Source: Desertimonas sp963772825 (lineage in GTDB: Bacteria; Actinomycetota; Acidimicrobiia; Acidimicrobiales; Ilumatobacteraceae). From it: a DNA stretch of 64,000 nucleotides. The position numbers were made by a program, and so were the translations under genes. Below, piece by piece: positions 34,484-43,284 of this stretch. The stretch lies in the NCBI GenBank assembly GCA_963772825.1, contig CAVYYX010000022.1, forward strand, positions 124,001 through 188,000, read 5' to 3'. Numbering within the stretch: position 1 is the stretch's first letter; the number at the start of each line of letters is the position of its first letter. Below the pieces are notes generated by a model. That model did no database searches and was not told the DNA's origin. It was given only the letters and a program-made list of their open reading frames with translations.

Positions 34484-36180
34484 GCACCTCGCCGGACGTT
34501 CGCACGAACGTCGACCTCTACGCCGCCCTCCTACAGGGGCGGATGCGCGGCGACGATGCGCTGGAGGCAAGTCAGAAGCTGCTCCAGGTGCTGATGGACT
34601 CGTCGGCCAACGCCGTGTTCTGGAAGGACCGGCAGTCCCGCTACCTCGGTTGCAATCGGGTCTTCGCCGCCTTCGCCGGCACCGAGCCCGACGAGCTCAT
34701 CGGCAAGTCGGACCGCGACATGCCGTGGGCCGACGACACCGAGTTCGGCGCTGATTGGTTCATCGACTGGGACTCCCACGTCGCAGAGACCGGCGAACCG
34801 GTAGTCGGGATCATCGAACGGCTGCGCCGGGCGAGTGGCGACTTGCGCTGGGTCGAGACGCAGAAGGTCCCGCTGCGCGACCTCGATGGCGAGGTGATCG
34901 GGATCCTCGGCACGTTCGAGGACGTCACCGAGCGGCGAGCTGCCGAGGAGCGTCTCAACGGCACGCTGAAGGATCTCGACAAGCGCGTCCAGCAGCGGAC
35001 GCGGGACCTCGAACGGGCCATCGAGAGCCTCCGTCGCGAGGTCGACGACCGCGTGCGGGTGCAGGCCGAGGAGCGACAGCAGCGGGCGTACGCCGAAGCG
35101 CTGCGCGACACGGCGAGTGCGATGTCCAAGACGCTCGATGCCAACGAGGTGATGGAGCAGGTGCTCATCGGCGTCGAGCGGCTCGTGTCCAACGACCTCA
35201 CGGCGATCGTGCTGGTGGGGCCCGACGAGCGTCTGGAGGTCGCCCGTTGCCGGGTCGGGTTCGGGTACCCGAAGCCGACCGACGACGACGGCTCATCGTC
35301 GCCCGTCGAGTCGCTGACCGTCATTCGCGACCTTCACGACGACCGTGACTCGGTGATCATCGACGAGCCGTCGCATGCCCTCGGCCCGGCCGGGTCCGTA
35401 CTCGGAGCGGCGCTGCAGGTGGGCGATCGGCGGATCGGCTTTGTCGTGCTGGAGAGCGTCACCAAGGGCTTCTTCACCACCGCCCACGCCGAGCGGCTGC
35501 GGGCGATCGCCGACCAGGCGGCGGCGGCGATCTCCAACGCCCGACTCGTCGGCCAGGCCAGCGAGCTGGCCGCCGCCGAGGAACGTCAACGGCTGTCACG
35601 CGAGCTCCACGACGCCGTCAACCAGACGCTGTGGACGGCGTCGCTGACGGCAGACAGCCTGCTGCGCGACGTCGAGGTCGGCTCCGAGTTGCATCGCCGG
35701 GTGCAACGTCTGCGCACGTTGACCAGCGGCGCCCAGGCCGAGATGCGCACGCTGCTGCTCGAGCTGCGGCCTCAGGAGCTCGTCGAGGTCGATCTGCACG
35801 AGCTGCTCGGGCATCTCGTCGCGGCGATGGAGGCCCGTAAGAAGATGGAGGTAACGGTCGACGTCGAGCAGGTCGACCTCGACCCGACGCAGCGGGTGGC
35901 GTTCTACCGGATCGCCCAGGAGGCGCTGACCAACATCACCCGACACTCGGCGGCCACGGTGGTTTCCTTGACGTTGCGTAGGCGCAATGTCAACGGTTCC
36001 GTCGGCGGCGTCGAGTTGCGTGTCGTCGACAACGGCCGCGGCTTCGATGTCGAGAACGTCTCGCCCGGCCACCTGGGTTTGTCGATCATGCGGGAGCGAG
36101 CCGAGGCGATCGGTGCCGAGCTCGTGCTGCGCGCCGCGCCAGGTCACGGCACCGACCTCACGGTCGCGCTCGTTCGATGA
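34480..36180 (+). CDS. PAS-GAF sensor histidine kinase (NarL/LiaS type)
   Basis: Soluble kinase of 566 residues. A PAS domain (about 27-145, QVLMDSSANAVFWKDRQSRY) is followed by a coiled coil, a GAF domain (about 205-355), the HisKA_3 dimerisation box with phospho-acceptor His377 in RQRLSRELHDAVNQTL, and an HATPase with FYRIAQEALTNITRHS and VVDNGRGFD. No membrane segments, so it senses a cytoplasmic cue. The stop TGA overlaps the first ATG of the 65-bp repeats leading to its response regulator. GTG start in a GTGA overlap. Confidence 0.93.
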   Translation: MSTSPDVRTNVDLYAALLQGRMRGDDALEASQKLLQVLMDSSANAVFWKDRQSRYLGCNRVFAAFAGTEPDELIGKSDRDMPWADDTEFGADWFIDWDSHVAETGEPVVGIIERLRRASGDLRWVETQKVPLRDLDGEVIGILGTFEDVTERRAAEERLNGTLKDLDKRVQQRTRDLERAIESLRREVDDRVRVQAEERQQRAYAEALRDTASAMSKTLDANEVMEQVLIGVERLVSNDLTAIVLVGPDERLEVARCRVGFGYPKPTDDDGSSSPVESLTVIRDLHDDRDSVIIDEPSHALGPAGSVLGAALQVGDRRIGFVVLESVTKGFFTTAHAERLRAIADQAAAAISNARLVGQASELAAAEERQRLSRELHDAVNQTLWTASLTADSLLRDVEVGSELHRRVQRLRTLTSGAQAEMRTLLLELRPQELVEVDLHELLGHLVAAMEARKKMEVTVDVEQVDLDPTQRVAFYRIAQEALTNITRHSAATVVSLTLRRRNVNGSVGGVELRVVDNGRGFDVENVSPGHLGLSIMRERAEAIGAELVLRAAPGHGTDLTVALVR

Positions 36181-36371
36181 CCATGATCAATGCGTTCCCC
36201 GGCCACGCAGGCCGCGCAACCCGCATCGGTGCCCGGGTTCGATGACCGTGATCATTGCGTTCCCCGGCCACGCAGGCCGCGCAACCCGCATCGGTGCCCG
36301 GGTTCGATGACCGTGATCATTGCGTTCCCCGGCCACGCAGGCCGCGCAACCCGCATCGGTGCCCGGGTTCG
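36177..36371 (+). repeat. Three tandem 65-bp units forming a mini-ORF relay between kinase and regulator
   Basis: ATG codons occur at 36177, 36242, 36307 and 36372 (the regulator). Each 65-bp unit encodes 22 residues starting MTVIIAFPGHAGR (first copy MTMINAFPGHAGR) and closes with a TGA that overlaps the next ATG in ATGA. The unit comprises a copy of the regulator's own first 13 nt plus a GCGTTCCCCGGCCACGCAGG element. The kinase stop, three mini-ORFs and the regulator start are thus chained without a gap. Confidence 0.92.
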
Positions 36372-36998
36372 ATGACCGTGATCACGGTTCTCGTGGTCGA
36401 CGATCACGACTTGTTACGTGAAGGTGTCAGCTCGTGTCTGTCGGCGTTCGACGACCTCGAGGTGATCGGCGAGTCGGCGAGCGGCGAGGAGGGGCTCGAG
36501 GCGGCGACCAGGCTGCGGCCCGACGTCGTCGTGATCGATCTGATCATGCCGGGAATCGGTGGCGTGGAGGCGATCCGCCGGATGCGCGACGCTGACGAGT
36601 CGATCGGACTGCTGGCGCTCAGCACGTTCGCCCACGGCGACCTGATCCGCGAGGCGATCGACGCCGGAGCGAGCGGCTACCTCGTCAAGTCGGTGGACAC
36701 CGACGGGCTGGCCCAGGCGGTCCGCGACGTCGCCGCCGGACGCGGTTCGTTCTCCAGCGACGTGACCCGAGTGCTGGCCGCATCCGATCGCGTTGGCGGC
36801 GTTGTCGCCGAGGCACGGTTCACCGACCGGGAGGCCGAGGTTGCCGAACTGATGGCAGACGGGCGCAGCAACGCCGAGATCGCCGAGGCACTCACGCTCA
36901 GTGTGTTCACCGTGAAGAACCACGTAAGCAGCATCTTGATGAAGCTCCACGCCCAGTCGCGTACCGAGGCGACGGCGATGATCCTGCGCGGCCGCTGA
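36372..36998 (+). CDS. NarL/LuxR-type response regulator
   Basis: Regulator of 208 residues: receiver with acidic pair DD10-11, phospho-acceptor Asp56 (VVVIDLIMPG), Lys in YLVKSVD, and a C-terminal LuxR helix-turn-helix (FTDREAEVAELMADGRSNAE, LTLSVFTVKNHVSSIL). Cognate to the adjacent kinase. The ATG at 36372 is taken because it has the correct MTVITVLVVDDHD start; the reading frame is also open backwards through the repeats to 36255, so longer products are conceivable. Confidence 0.93.
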   Translation: MTVITVLVVDDHDLLREGVSSCLSAFDDLEVIGESASGEEGLEAATRLRPDVVVIDLIMPGIGGVEAIRRMRDADESIGLLALSTFAHGDLIREAIDAGASGYLVKSVDTDGLAQAVRDVAAGRGSFSSDVTRVLAASDRVGGVVAEARFTDREAEVAELMADGRSNAEIAEALTLSVFTVKNHVSSILMKLHAQSRTEATAMILRGR

Positions 36999-37048
36999 GT
37001 CGACCGATCTCGGTCAGGCCGCCCGTAGGACAACCCGCCGCGAGCGGG

Positions 37049-38233
37049 CTACTCGTCGACGTCGGCCAAGTTGGCGAGGATGGTCGGCAGCACCTCGACG
37101 AGCACGGCCGCCGCGTCTGCGTCGCCGATCGGCTGGGAGTCGCTGACGAGCCAGACACCGACGACGAGGCCGTCGTCGCGCCACCACTCCGTGCAGAACC
37201 GCAGGCCGGAGGCGGAGGTGCACGTGCCGACCGTGAGGTCGCCGGGTTGGAGGTCGGCGGCCGAACCGCCGTCGGCGATCCCGACCGAGGCGACGAAGTC
37301 GTCAGCAGCCACCGGGTCGTCGAAGTCGATCACGTCGACTCTGCCCTGGGGGTCGAAGCCACCGGTGCAGGTGAGTCGGATCGGGACGGGATCGAGGTCG
37401 TCGGGAAACGTCACCGGCGTGAGCGAAGCGCTCCAGTCGTCGAGGTCGACGTCGATCCCGGCGGCGGCGAGCGCCGACTGGAACTCCCCGGCGGCGATTG
37501 ACGGGCAGTCGAGATGTTCGTCGTCGGACTCGATCGCGTCGGCCTTGGCGCTCACGAAGCGATCGAGGCCTTCGCTTGCCGCTCCCACTTCGGAAGCTGA
37601 TACGCCGGTGAGCGGATCGGCGACGTCCGTAGCACCGCCGGCCAGGTTGGCGACGATGACCGGCACGAGCCCACCGATCACGATCGACGCCGTCACCCGG
37701 TCGAAGAAGACCCGGTCGGTGACGAGGAGGCGGACCTCGAAGCCGTCTTGCCGCCACCGCTCCTCGCAGATCGTCACGAACCGGTCGGACTCGCATGCGC
37801 CGGTCGTCCCGCCCGGCAGGTCCGACACCATCAGCGCGTCGCCGGTCGGCTCCTGGACGTCGGTCGTTTGGGCGTCGACGACGGTCAACTCGACGGCGAG
37901 TTGGGGAAACGATGGGTCGTCCTCGAAGCCGACGTGCGACCCCGCACACGTGATCCCGGCGGTGTCCCGCACCTCGAGCAGCCAGTCGTCCAACGGAGCG
38001 TCGACGCCGGCAGTGGCGAAGCTCGTGTCGACGTGACCGACGTCGATCAACGGGCAGGCGACGACCTCGGCGGGGGCGACGTCGGAGGTCGCCACGACGA
38101 GTCGGTCCAGCCCCCGCCCCGCAGCCGCGATGTCGAGATCCATTTCGTCATCCGGCACGCCGGTGCTCGGCGGCGCAGCGCCGACTGCTGCAACCGCGGC
38201 GAGTACTGCGAGGTGAGCGACGAGGTGGAGCAT
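37049..38233 (-). CDS. Secreted protein with an internal duplication
   Basis: Unrecognised protein of 394 residues with a signal peptide (LVAHLAVLAAVAAVGAAPP). Two homologous halves: GRGLDRLVVATSDVAPAEVV...AGVDAPLDDW and EGLDRFVSAKADAIESDDEH...AGIDVDLDDW, each with four matching cysteines (ACPL/DCPS, TCAG/TCTG, GACE/GTCT, TICEE/RFCTEW) that could form two disulfides per domain. Each half ends in a Val/Ile-rich helix. Function unknown; probably extracytoplasmic. It is divergent from the small secreted peptide gene. Confidence 0.75.
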   Translation of the reverse strand: MLHLVAHLAVLAAVAAVGAAPPSTGVPDDEMDLDIAAAGRGLDRLVVATSDVAPAEVVACPLIDVGHVDTSFATAGVDAPLDDWLLEVRDTAGITCAGSHVGFEDDPSFPQLAVELTVVDAQTTDVQEPTGDALMVSDLPGGTTGACESDRFVTICEERWRQDGFEVRLLVTDRVFFDRVTASIVIGGLVPVIVANLAGGATDVADPLTGVSASEVGAASEGLDRFVSAKADAIESDDEHLDCPSIAAGEFQSALAAAGIDVDLDDWSASLTPVTFPDDLDPVPIRLTCTGGFDPQGRVDVIDFDDPVAADDFVASVGIADGGSAADLQPGDLTVGTCTSASGLRFCTEWWRDDGLVVGVWLVSDSQPIGDADAAAVLVEVLPTILANLADVDE

Positions 38234-38301
38234 CTGGGAACCCGCTCCGACGTTAGATGCAACATCGTGTATCTACGGGCTGTCTCGTGGATCAGGAGGG
38301 C

Positions 38302-38520
38302 ATGCTCAATGCACACACCAACAGCCGTCCGACCCGCAACCTCCGCCGTGGCCGCCTCGCCGCGGCGGCAGTGGCCACGATCATCGCCGGTGGCATCGCC
38401 ACCAGCGGGGCCACCGAGGCCGCGCCATCACTGCCGACACGGATGAGTGCGATCCCCACGCCGTGTGACGATTTCGCCGACTGCATCTACACCGCCGTCT
38501 GGTACGCGTTCTACCGCTGA
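38302..38520 (+). CDS. Small secreted peptide precursor
   Basis: 72 residues from ATG 38302, with an AGGAGGG ribosome-binding site directly upstream. A basic N-region and a hydrophobic core (AAAAVATIIAGGIATSGA) with an AxA-like site (ATEAA) suggest export. The mature peptide of about 30 residues has two cysteines (PCDDFADCIYTAVWYAFYR), is acidic in the middle and aromatic at the C-terminus. No family recognised. Divergent from the duplicated secreted protein gene. Confidence 0.55.
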   Translation: MLNAHTNSRPTRNLRRGRLAAAAVATIIAGGIATSGATEAAPSLPTRMSAIPTPCDDFADCIYTAVWYAFYR

Positions 38521-38528
38521 CGCATCCC

Positions 38529-38577
38529 GATCTGGGCGGCCGCAAACGCTTGTAACGGACCGCTGGCCGCCCAGATC
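38529..38577. terminator. 13-bp-arm hairpin before the LIV operon
   Basis: GATCTGGGCGGCC (38529-38541) pairs perfectly with GGCCGCCCAGATC (38565-38577) across a 23-nt loop, directly after the secreted peptide gene. A further GGCCGCCCAG lies at 38595-38604 and another at about 18729. The arms share CTGGGCGG with the palindromes upstream of rpoB, tuf and rplC. Confidence 0.6.
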
Positions 38578-38694
38578 GACGAGTGGACCGAAGGCCGCCC
38601 AGAACGGTAACTAGTTCTTTCGGGCCCCCTCTGACGGCACTAGCTCGCCGGGTCAGTCGACCGTAACCTCGCGCCGAAGGGGGAAATCGGCGCC

Positions 38695-39783
38695 ATGACG
38701 GCTGACTTCGTCAGCGACCCATCGGACTCGTTCGAGCCAGCGCGAACCCCGGCGCGCTCGCGGTCGCGGGTGGACACGTGGGCCGTCATCACCGCCCTCC
38801 CGATCGCCCTCGTGGTCGCCTGGGTGCTGTTCTTCGCCCGCGGCACTCCGGCCGGATCGGCGGTCAGCGAGCCTGGCGAGTTCGTCGTCACCCTCCTCGA
38901 CGGGCTCACTGCAGCCGGCTTGTACTTCATCGTGGCATCCGGGTTCACGCTGATCTTCGGGCTGATGCGCACGGTCAACATGGCCCACGGCGCGCTGTTC
39001 CTGCTCGCCGCCTACATCGCCATCGAGGTCCAGGAGCGGATGGTCGGCAAGGACCGCAACATCGCCCCAGAAGACGTCGACATGCTGTCGTGGATCGTCC
39101 CTCTGCTCATCGGGGCGGCGGTCGCTGCCGTCGTCGGGCTCGTGATGTTCGAGGTGTTCTTGCGCTGGAACCAGGGCCAAGAACTGCGCCAGGCGTTGAT
39201 CACGATGGCGATCGCCGTGATCCTCGCCGACCAGATGTTGGCGCGTGCCGGCGGTCTGGCGCAGTCGATGTCATGGCCCGAGGGTGTAACCCACTTCATC
39301 GAGATCTTCGGCCAGCGCTACGCCACGAGCCGACTGTTCGTCCTCGCCATCGCCCTCGTCGTCGGCGCCTTGCTGTGGGTCTGGCTCAACCGCACGCGGA
39401 TGGGCATCGTGATCCGCGCCGGCGTCGCCGACCAGTCGATGGTCAGGGCTCTCGGCATCAACATCGGGATCGTGTTCGCCGTGACGTTCTTCGTCGGGTC
39501 GTTCCTCGCCGGGATGGGCGGCGTGATGGTCGCCTCCTTCGCCGGGGTCGCCACCGGCGCCGACGGCCAGTGGCTGCTGCACTCGCTCGTCGTCGTGATC
39601 ATCGGTGGGCTTGGCTCGATCAAAGGCGCCGTCGCCGGCTCGCTGCTGTACGGGATGGTCACCGCCTTCGCCCCGGTCTACCTACCGATCGACTACACCT
39701 ACTACTCGATCATCTTCTCGTTCGCCCTGCTCGCCGTCGTGCTGGCAGTGCGTCCGTACGGCTTGTTCGGACGGCCCGAATGA
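38695..39783 (+). CDS. LIV-type ABC transporter permease (LivH-like)
   Basis: Inner-membrane permease, 362 residues, with eight or more hydrophobic segments and the HAAT-family motifs GLYFIVASGFTLIFGLMRTVNMAHG and VVVIIGGLGSIKGAVAGSLLYG. It has a hydrophilic N-terminal extension of about 30 residues. First gene of a long operon; the stop overlaps livM (ATGA, 39780-39783). It imports amino acids or related small organic acids together with the next four products. Confidence 0.92.
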   Translation: MTADFVSDPSDSFEPARTPARSRSRVDTWAVITALPIALVVAWVLFFARGTPAGSAVSEPGEFVVTLLDGLTAAGLYFIVASGFTLIFGLMRTVNMAHGALFLLAAYIAIEVQERMVGKDRNIAPEDVDMLSWIVPLLIGAAVAAVVGLVMFEVFLRWNQGQELRQALITMAIAVILADQMLARAGGLAQSMSWPEGVTHFIEIFGQRYATSRLFVLAIALVVGALLWVWLNRTRMGIVIRAGVADQSMVRALGINIGIVFAVTFFVGSFLAGMGGVMVASFAGVATGADGQWLLHSLVVVIIGGLGSIKGAVAGSLLYGMVTAFAPVYLPIDYTYYSIIFSFALLAVVLAVRPYGLFGRPE

Positions 39784-40817
39784 GTCGACCGAACCCAAGA
39801 ACGATCGCTGTCGTGGTGGCCGCCGCCGCCCTCGTGCTGATGCCGATCGTCGGCACAGAGTTCTTCGTCAACTTCGTGCTGACCCGCACGTTGATCCTCG
39901 GCCTGGCGGCTTCGTCGATCGTGTTCCTGGCCAGCTACGCCGGGATGGTGTCGCTCGCTCAGTACCTCCTCGTCGGGGTCGCCAGCTTCACCATCGGGAA
40001 CTGTGTCGCCGAGTCCGGCAAGGGTCTCAAGCTCGGACTCGACCCGTGGCTCGCCGTCGTGATCGCTCTCGTCATCTCGACGCTCGTCGCCCTCCTGCTC
40101 GGCTCCCTGGCCAGCCGCACGACGGGCATCTACTTCCTGATGCTCACGCTCACCTACGCCGTGATCGGCTACTACGTGTTCGGACAGGTCACCTCGATCT
40201 CCGGCTTCGGCGGGATCACCGGCGTCAACCCGCCCGGGTTCTTCGACACCCACCCGGCGCGCCTCTACTACGCCGTCCTCGTCCTGTCGGTCGCCGCATA
40301 TCTCGGGTTCCGGGCGCTGCGGCGGACGCCGTTCGGGCTGGCCCTTGAGGGCATCCGTGACGACCCGATCCGGATGAGCTCGCTCGGTTTCAACGTGCCG
40401 CTCAACCGCACACTGGCGTTTGGGATGGCCGGCTTCGTCGCCGGACTCGCCGGCGTGATGAACATCTGGTGGAACGGCCAGATCGACCCCAACTCGGTGA
40501 ACATCGGGGCGACCCTGGACCTCTTCATCGTCGCCGTCATCGGGGGGATCAGCCACCTCGAAGGCGCCTGGCTCGGCGCCTTCGTGTTCGTCATCGCCAA
40601 CAACTACATGCGCAACCTTCCGCTCGTCGATCGCATCGGGATCACCGAAGCGCGCTTCAACACGGTGGTCGGCATCGTCGTGCTGGTCATCGTCGTCGCC
40701 TCGCCCAACGGGCTGATGGGGCTGATCACCGGATCGAGCAACCGTCTGCGCCTGGCCGCCCCGAGCGCTGGGTCGAAAGCCAACCTGTCCACAACAACCA
40801 TGGAGGAATCCACATGA
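39780..40817 (+). CDS. LIV-type ABC transporter permease (LivM-like)
   Basis: Second permease, 345 residues, with typical segments TTGIYFLMLTLTYAVIGYYVF, LEGIRDDPIRMSSLGFNV and VIGGISHLEGAWLGAFVF. ATG 39780 overlaps livH and the stop overlaps the binding-protein ATG (ATGA, 40814-40817). The C-terminus after GLMGLITG is an unstructured Ser/Thr-rich tail. Confidence 0.92.
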   Translation: MSRPNPRTIAVVVAAAALVLMPIVGTEFFVNFVLTRTLILGLAASSIVFLASYAGMVSLAQYLLVGVASFTIGNCVAESGKGLKLGLDPWLAVVIALVISTLVALLLGSLASRTTGIYFLMLTLTYAVIGYYVFGQVTSISGFGGITGVNPPGFFDTHPARLYYAVLVLSVAAYLGFRALRRTPFGLALEGIRDDPIRMSSLGFNVPLNRTLAFGMAGFVAGLAGVMNIWWNGQIDPNSVNIGATLDLFIVAVIGGISHLEGAWLGAFVFVIANNYMRNLPLVDRIGITEARFNTVVGIVVLVIVVASPNGLMGLITGSSNRLRLAAPSAGSKANLSTTTMEEST

Positions 40818-42399
40818 ACCACAAGACCGCGAGACGGGGGGCCGTGGTCGCCTCGCTCGCCCTCGTCGGGACCGTCGGTGCCGGCACCGTCACCGCCACC
40901 ACGGTGCCGGCCGGGGACGGCGAGCCGATCCGCCTCGGCATCCTCGCCGAGTGCGAGGGAGCGTTCGGCGGCTTCAACGAAGACGTCGTCGCCGGCGTCA
41001 CCCTGGCGCTCGTCAACACCGCCCAGGCGACCGTGAACTCGACGACCACCGCCCTCGACGGCTTTTCCGGCGCGGTCGCCGGCGGGCGACCGATCGAGGT
41101 CGTCGGCGTCGGCTGTGGTGACGACACCGCTGACCGGATCATCCAGGAGGTGCGCACGCTCGTCGAGCAGGAGAACGCCGAGATCGTCATCGGCCCGCTG
41201 TCGGGTGACGAGGCGATCGCCGTCGCCAACTACGCCAAGGACCATCCCGAGGTCACGTTCATCGACGGCATCGCCGGCTCGCAGGAACCCACGCTGCAGG
41301 TCCAGGCGGAGAACTACTTCCGCTTCCACGGCGACGGCGCGCAGTGGAACGCCGGACTCGGCGACCGCCTCTACAACGACGCCGGTTGGCGCACTGCAGC
41401 GGTCATCGCCGACGACTACAGCTTCGGATGGACCTCGGCGGCCGGCTTCATCGCCGACTTCTGCGGCGTCGGCGGTGACGTCGTGACGCGCGTCTTCCCG
41501 CCGTTGGGCACGACGGACTATTCGTCGTTCATCCAGCAGCTGCCCGACCCAGACGAGGTCGACGGCTACTTCTGGGTGGTCGGTGGCACCGGCACGAACG
41601 CTGCACTGGAAGCGTTCGTCAACGCCAAGGGCGACCTCACGGGCGACCAGCACGCCGGCAACCTGTTCTTCAGCCCGGCGTTGGCGAGCGCCCTCGGCCC
41701 GGACATCGCCGGCGCCTACATCGGTGGGTTCGCGGCATTCCCGGGTGACGTCGTCACCCCGGAGATCGAGGCATACAAGGCCAGCGCCGACGCCACGTGG
41801 GAGTCGCTCGCCTCAGGAGCCGCCGGGGGAGAGACGGCCCCCGCCTCCACCGCCGCCGGCTTCGGCTTCATGTACGGGTACTACGTCGCCGGCCTGGCCC
41901 TCGTGCAGGGCCTCAACGCCGTCGACGGCGACCTGTCCGACGGCCATGCCGCGTTCCGTGAGGAGCTGGCGACGATGACCCTCGAGGCACCGTACGGCGC
42001 CGTGACGCTCGACGAGAACCGTCAAGGCATCATCGACACGTTCGTCGCCCAGCTCGTCCTCGAAGGCGACGAGGTGGTCCAGAAGACCGTGGCGATCATC
42101 CCGCAGGTCGATCAGACCTTCGGTGGCACGTTCGGCCCCGACACTCCTCCGCCGTCACGCGAGGACCCGGCGTGCGAAGCCGCCGACCTCCCCTGGGTGG
42201 GCAACGCCATCCCGGTCGTCGACGGTGTCCCGCAGACCGACGGGGCGACCGACGGCACCGCGCCAGCAGGCACGGAGCCGATGGGCACGGAGCCCGCTGG
42301 CACCGAGCCGATGGGCACGGCGCCCCTGGCACCGAGCCGATGGGCACCGAGCCGATGGAAACGGTGCCGGCGGTGACGGAGACCACGGAAGCCGCATGA
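40814..42399 (+). CDS. LIV-type substrate-binding protein, repeat-rich tail with a frameshift
   Basis: Periplasmic-type binding protein of about 528 residues with an N-terminal signal (RRGAVVASLALVGTVGAGTVTA) and fold segments IRLGILAECEGAFGGFNEDV, IVIGPLSGDEAIAVANYAKD and GTTDYSSFIQQLPD. The C-terminal 40 residues are a Gly-Thr-Glu-Pro-Met repeat (GTEPMGTEPAGTEPMGT). Within it, near 42325-42330, one C is missing; the proper frame continues GTEPMETVPAVTETTEAA to a TGA that overlaps livG in ATGA (42396-42399), whereas the observed frame stops at 42376. Ligand unknown. Confidence 0.88.
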
Positions 42400-43187
42400 A
42401 CACCGCGACGACGGAATCGCGTAGCCCGGAGAGCAGCCCGCCCTTCGTGCAGCTGCGCGATGTCGTCGTCGCCTTTGGTGGTCTGCTCGCCCTGGGCGGC
42501 GTCGATCTCGACGTCGCCCGGGGCGAGCGACTCGCCGTCCTCGGGCCCAACGGCGCCGGCAAGACCACGTTGTTCAACGTCATCGCCGGCGACCTCCACC
42601 CGACAGGCGGCACCGTGACGATCAACGGCGTCGACTGCACGATGGCACCGTCGCGTCGCCGTCCCGACCTCGGCGTCGCCAGGACCTATCAGAAGACCCG
42701 CCTGTTTCCTGGCCTGACCGTCGAGGACAACCTGCAACTCGCCTGGATCGGTAAGCACGGCAGCCACCGTTCGCTGAGCCGCAGCGGCTTGCGCGGGGCC
42801 GGCCGCGACGCGGCGCGGGCTGCCGCGTCGGCGGTCTGGCTCGGTGACCGCCTCGCCACCGTGGTCGGCGACCTCTCCCACGGCCAGCAACGTCAGCTCG
42901 AGGTCGGGATGGTCGTCGTCACCGACCCACAGTTGATGATGCTCGACGAGCCTGCGTCCGGGCTGTCACGCGGTGAGCGCGAGCGGCTCACCGAATTGCT
43001 GCGCGCCCTCAGCGTGAGTACCACGTTGTTACTGATCGAGCACGACATGGATGTCGCCCTGCGGATCGCCGAGCGCGTCGTCGTGATGGCCGACGGCACG
43101 GTCATCGCCGGGGGGACGCCCGACGAGATCCGCCACGACCCGCTCGTCAACGAGGTCTACCTCGGGATCGCCGGAACCCATGTCTGA
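42396..43187 (+). CDS. LIV-type ABC transporter ATPase (LivG-like)
   Basis: ATP-binding subunit, 263 residues. Walker A is GPNGAGKTTLF, Q-loop YQKTRLFPGLTVEDNLQ, signature LSHGQQRQLE (His for the first Gly), Walker B LMMLDEPASGLS, switch His in LLIEHDMDVAL. ATG 42396 is fixed by the overlap with the binding-protein stop. Its stop overlaps by 8 nt the start of a 34-codon mini-ORF (43180-43284). Confidence 0.93.
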   Translation: MNTATTESRSPESSPPFVQLRDVVVAFGGLLALGGVDLDVARGERLAVLGPNGAGKTTLFNVIAGDLHPTGGTVTINGVDCTMAPSRRRPDLGVARTYQKTRLFPGLTVEDNLQLAWIGKHGSHRSLSRSGLRGAGRDAARAAASAVWLGDRLATVVGDLSHGQQRQLEVGMVVVTDPQLMMLDEPASGLSRGERERLTELLRALSVSTTLLLIEHDMDVALRIAERVVVMADGTVIAGGTPDEIRHDPLVNEVYLGIAGTHV

Positions 43188-43284
43188 GACCGCAATTGCG
43201 TTCCCCGGTCACGCAGGCCGCTGGTGGATGCTCCCTCCGCTGGCGCTCCGGTCGCTCGCATTGTCGAGGAATTCCCATGACTGA
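43180..43284 (+). repeat. FPGHAGR-family mini-ORF bridging livG and livF
   Basis: ATG 43180 overlaps the livG stop (ATGTCTGA), and the TGA at 43282-43284 overlaps the livF start (ATGACTGA). The 34-residue frame starts MSETAIAFPGHAGRWW, sharing AIAFPGHAGR with the 36177-36371 units. A second block, CTCCCTCCGCTGGCGCTCCG (43229-43248), is shared with the element at 49945-50067. Confidence 0.85.

Noticed and set aside
36255..36371. N-terminal extension of the LuxR-type regulator through the repeats
   Set aside because: The frame is open, but receiver domains start at MTVITVLVVDDHD and the upstream residues are repeat-encoded in a frame that varies between copies.
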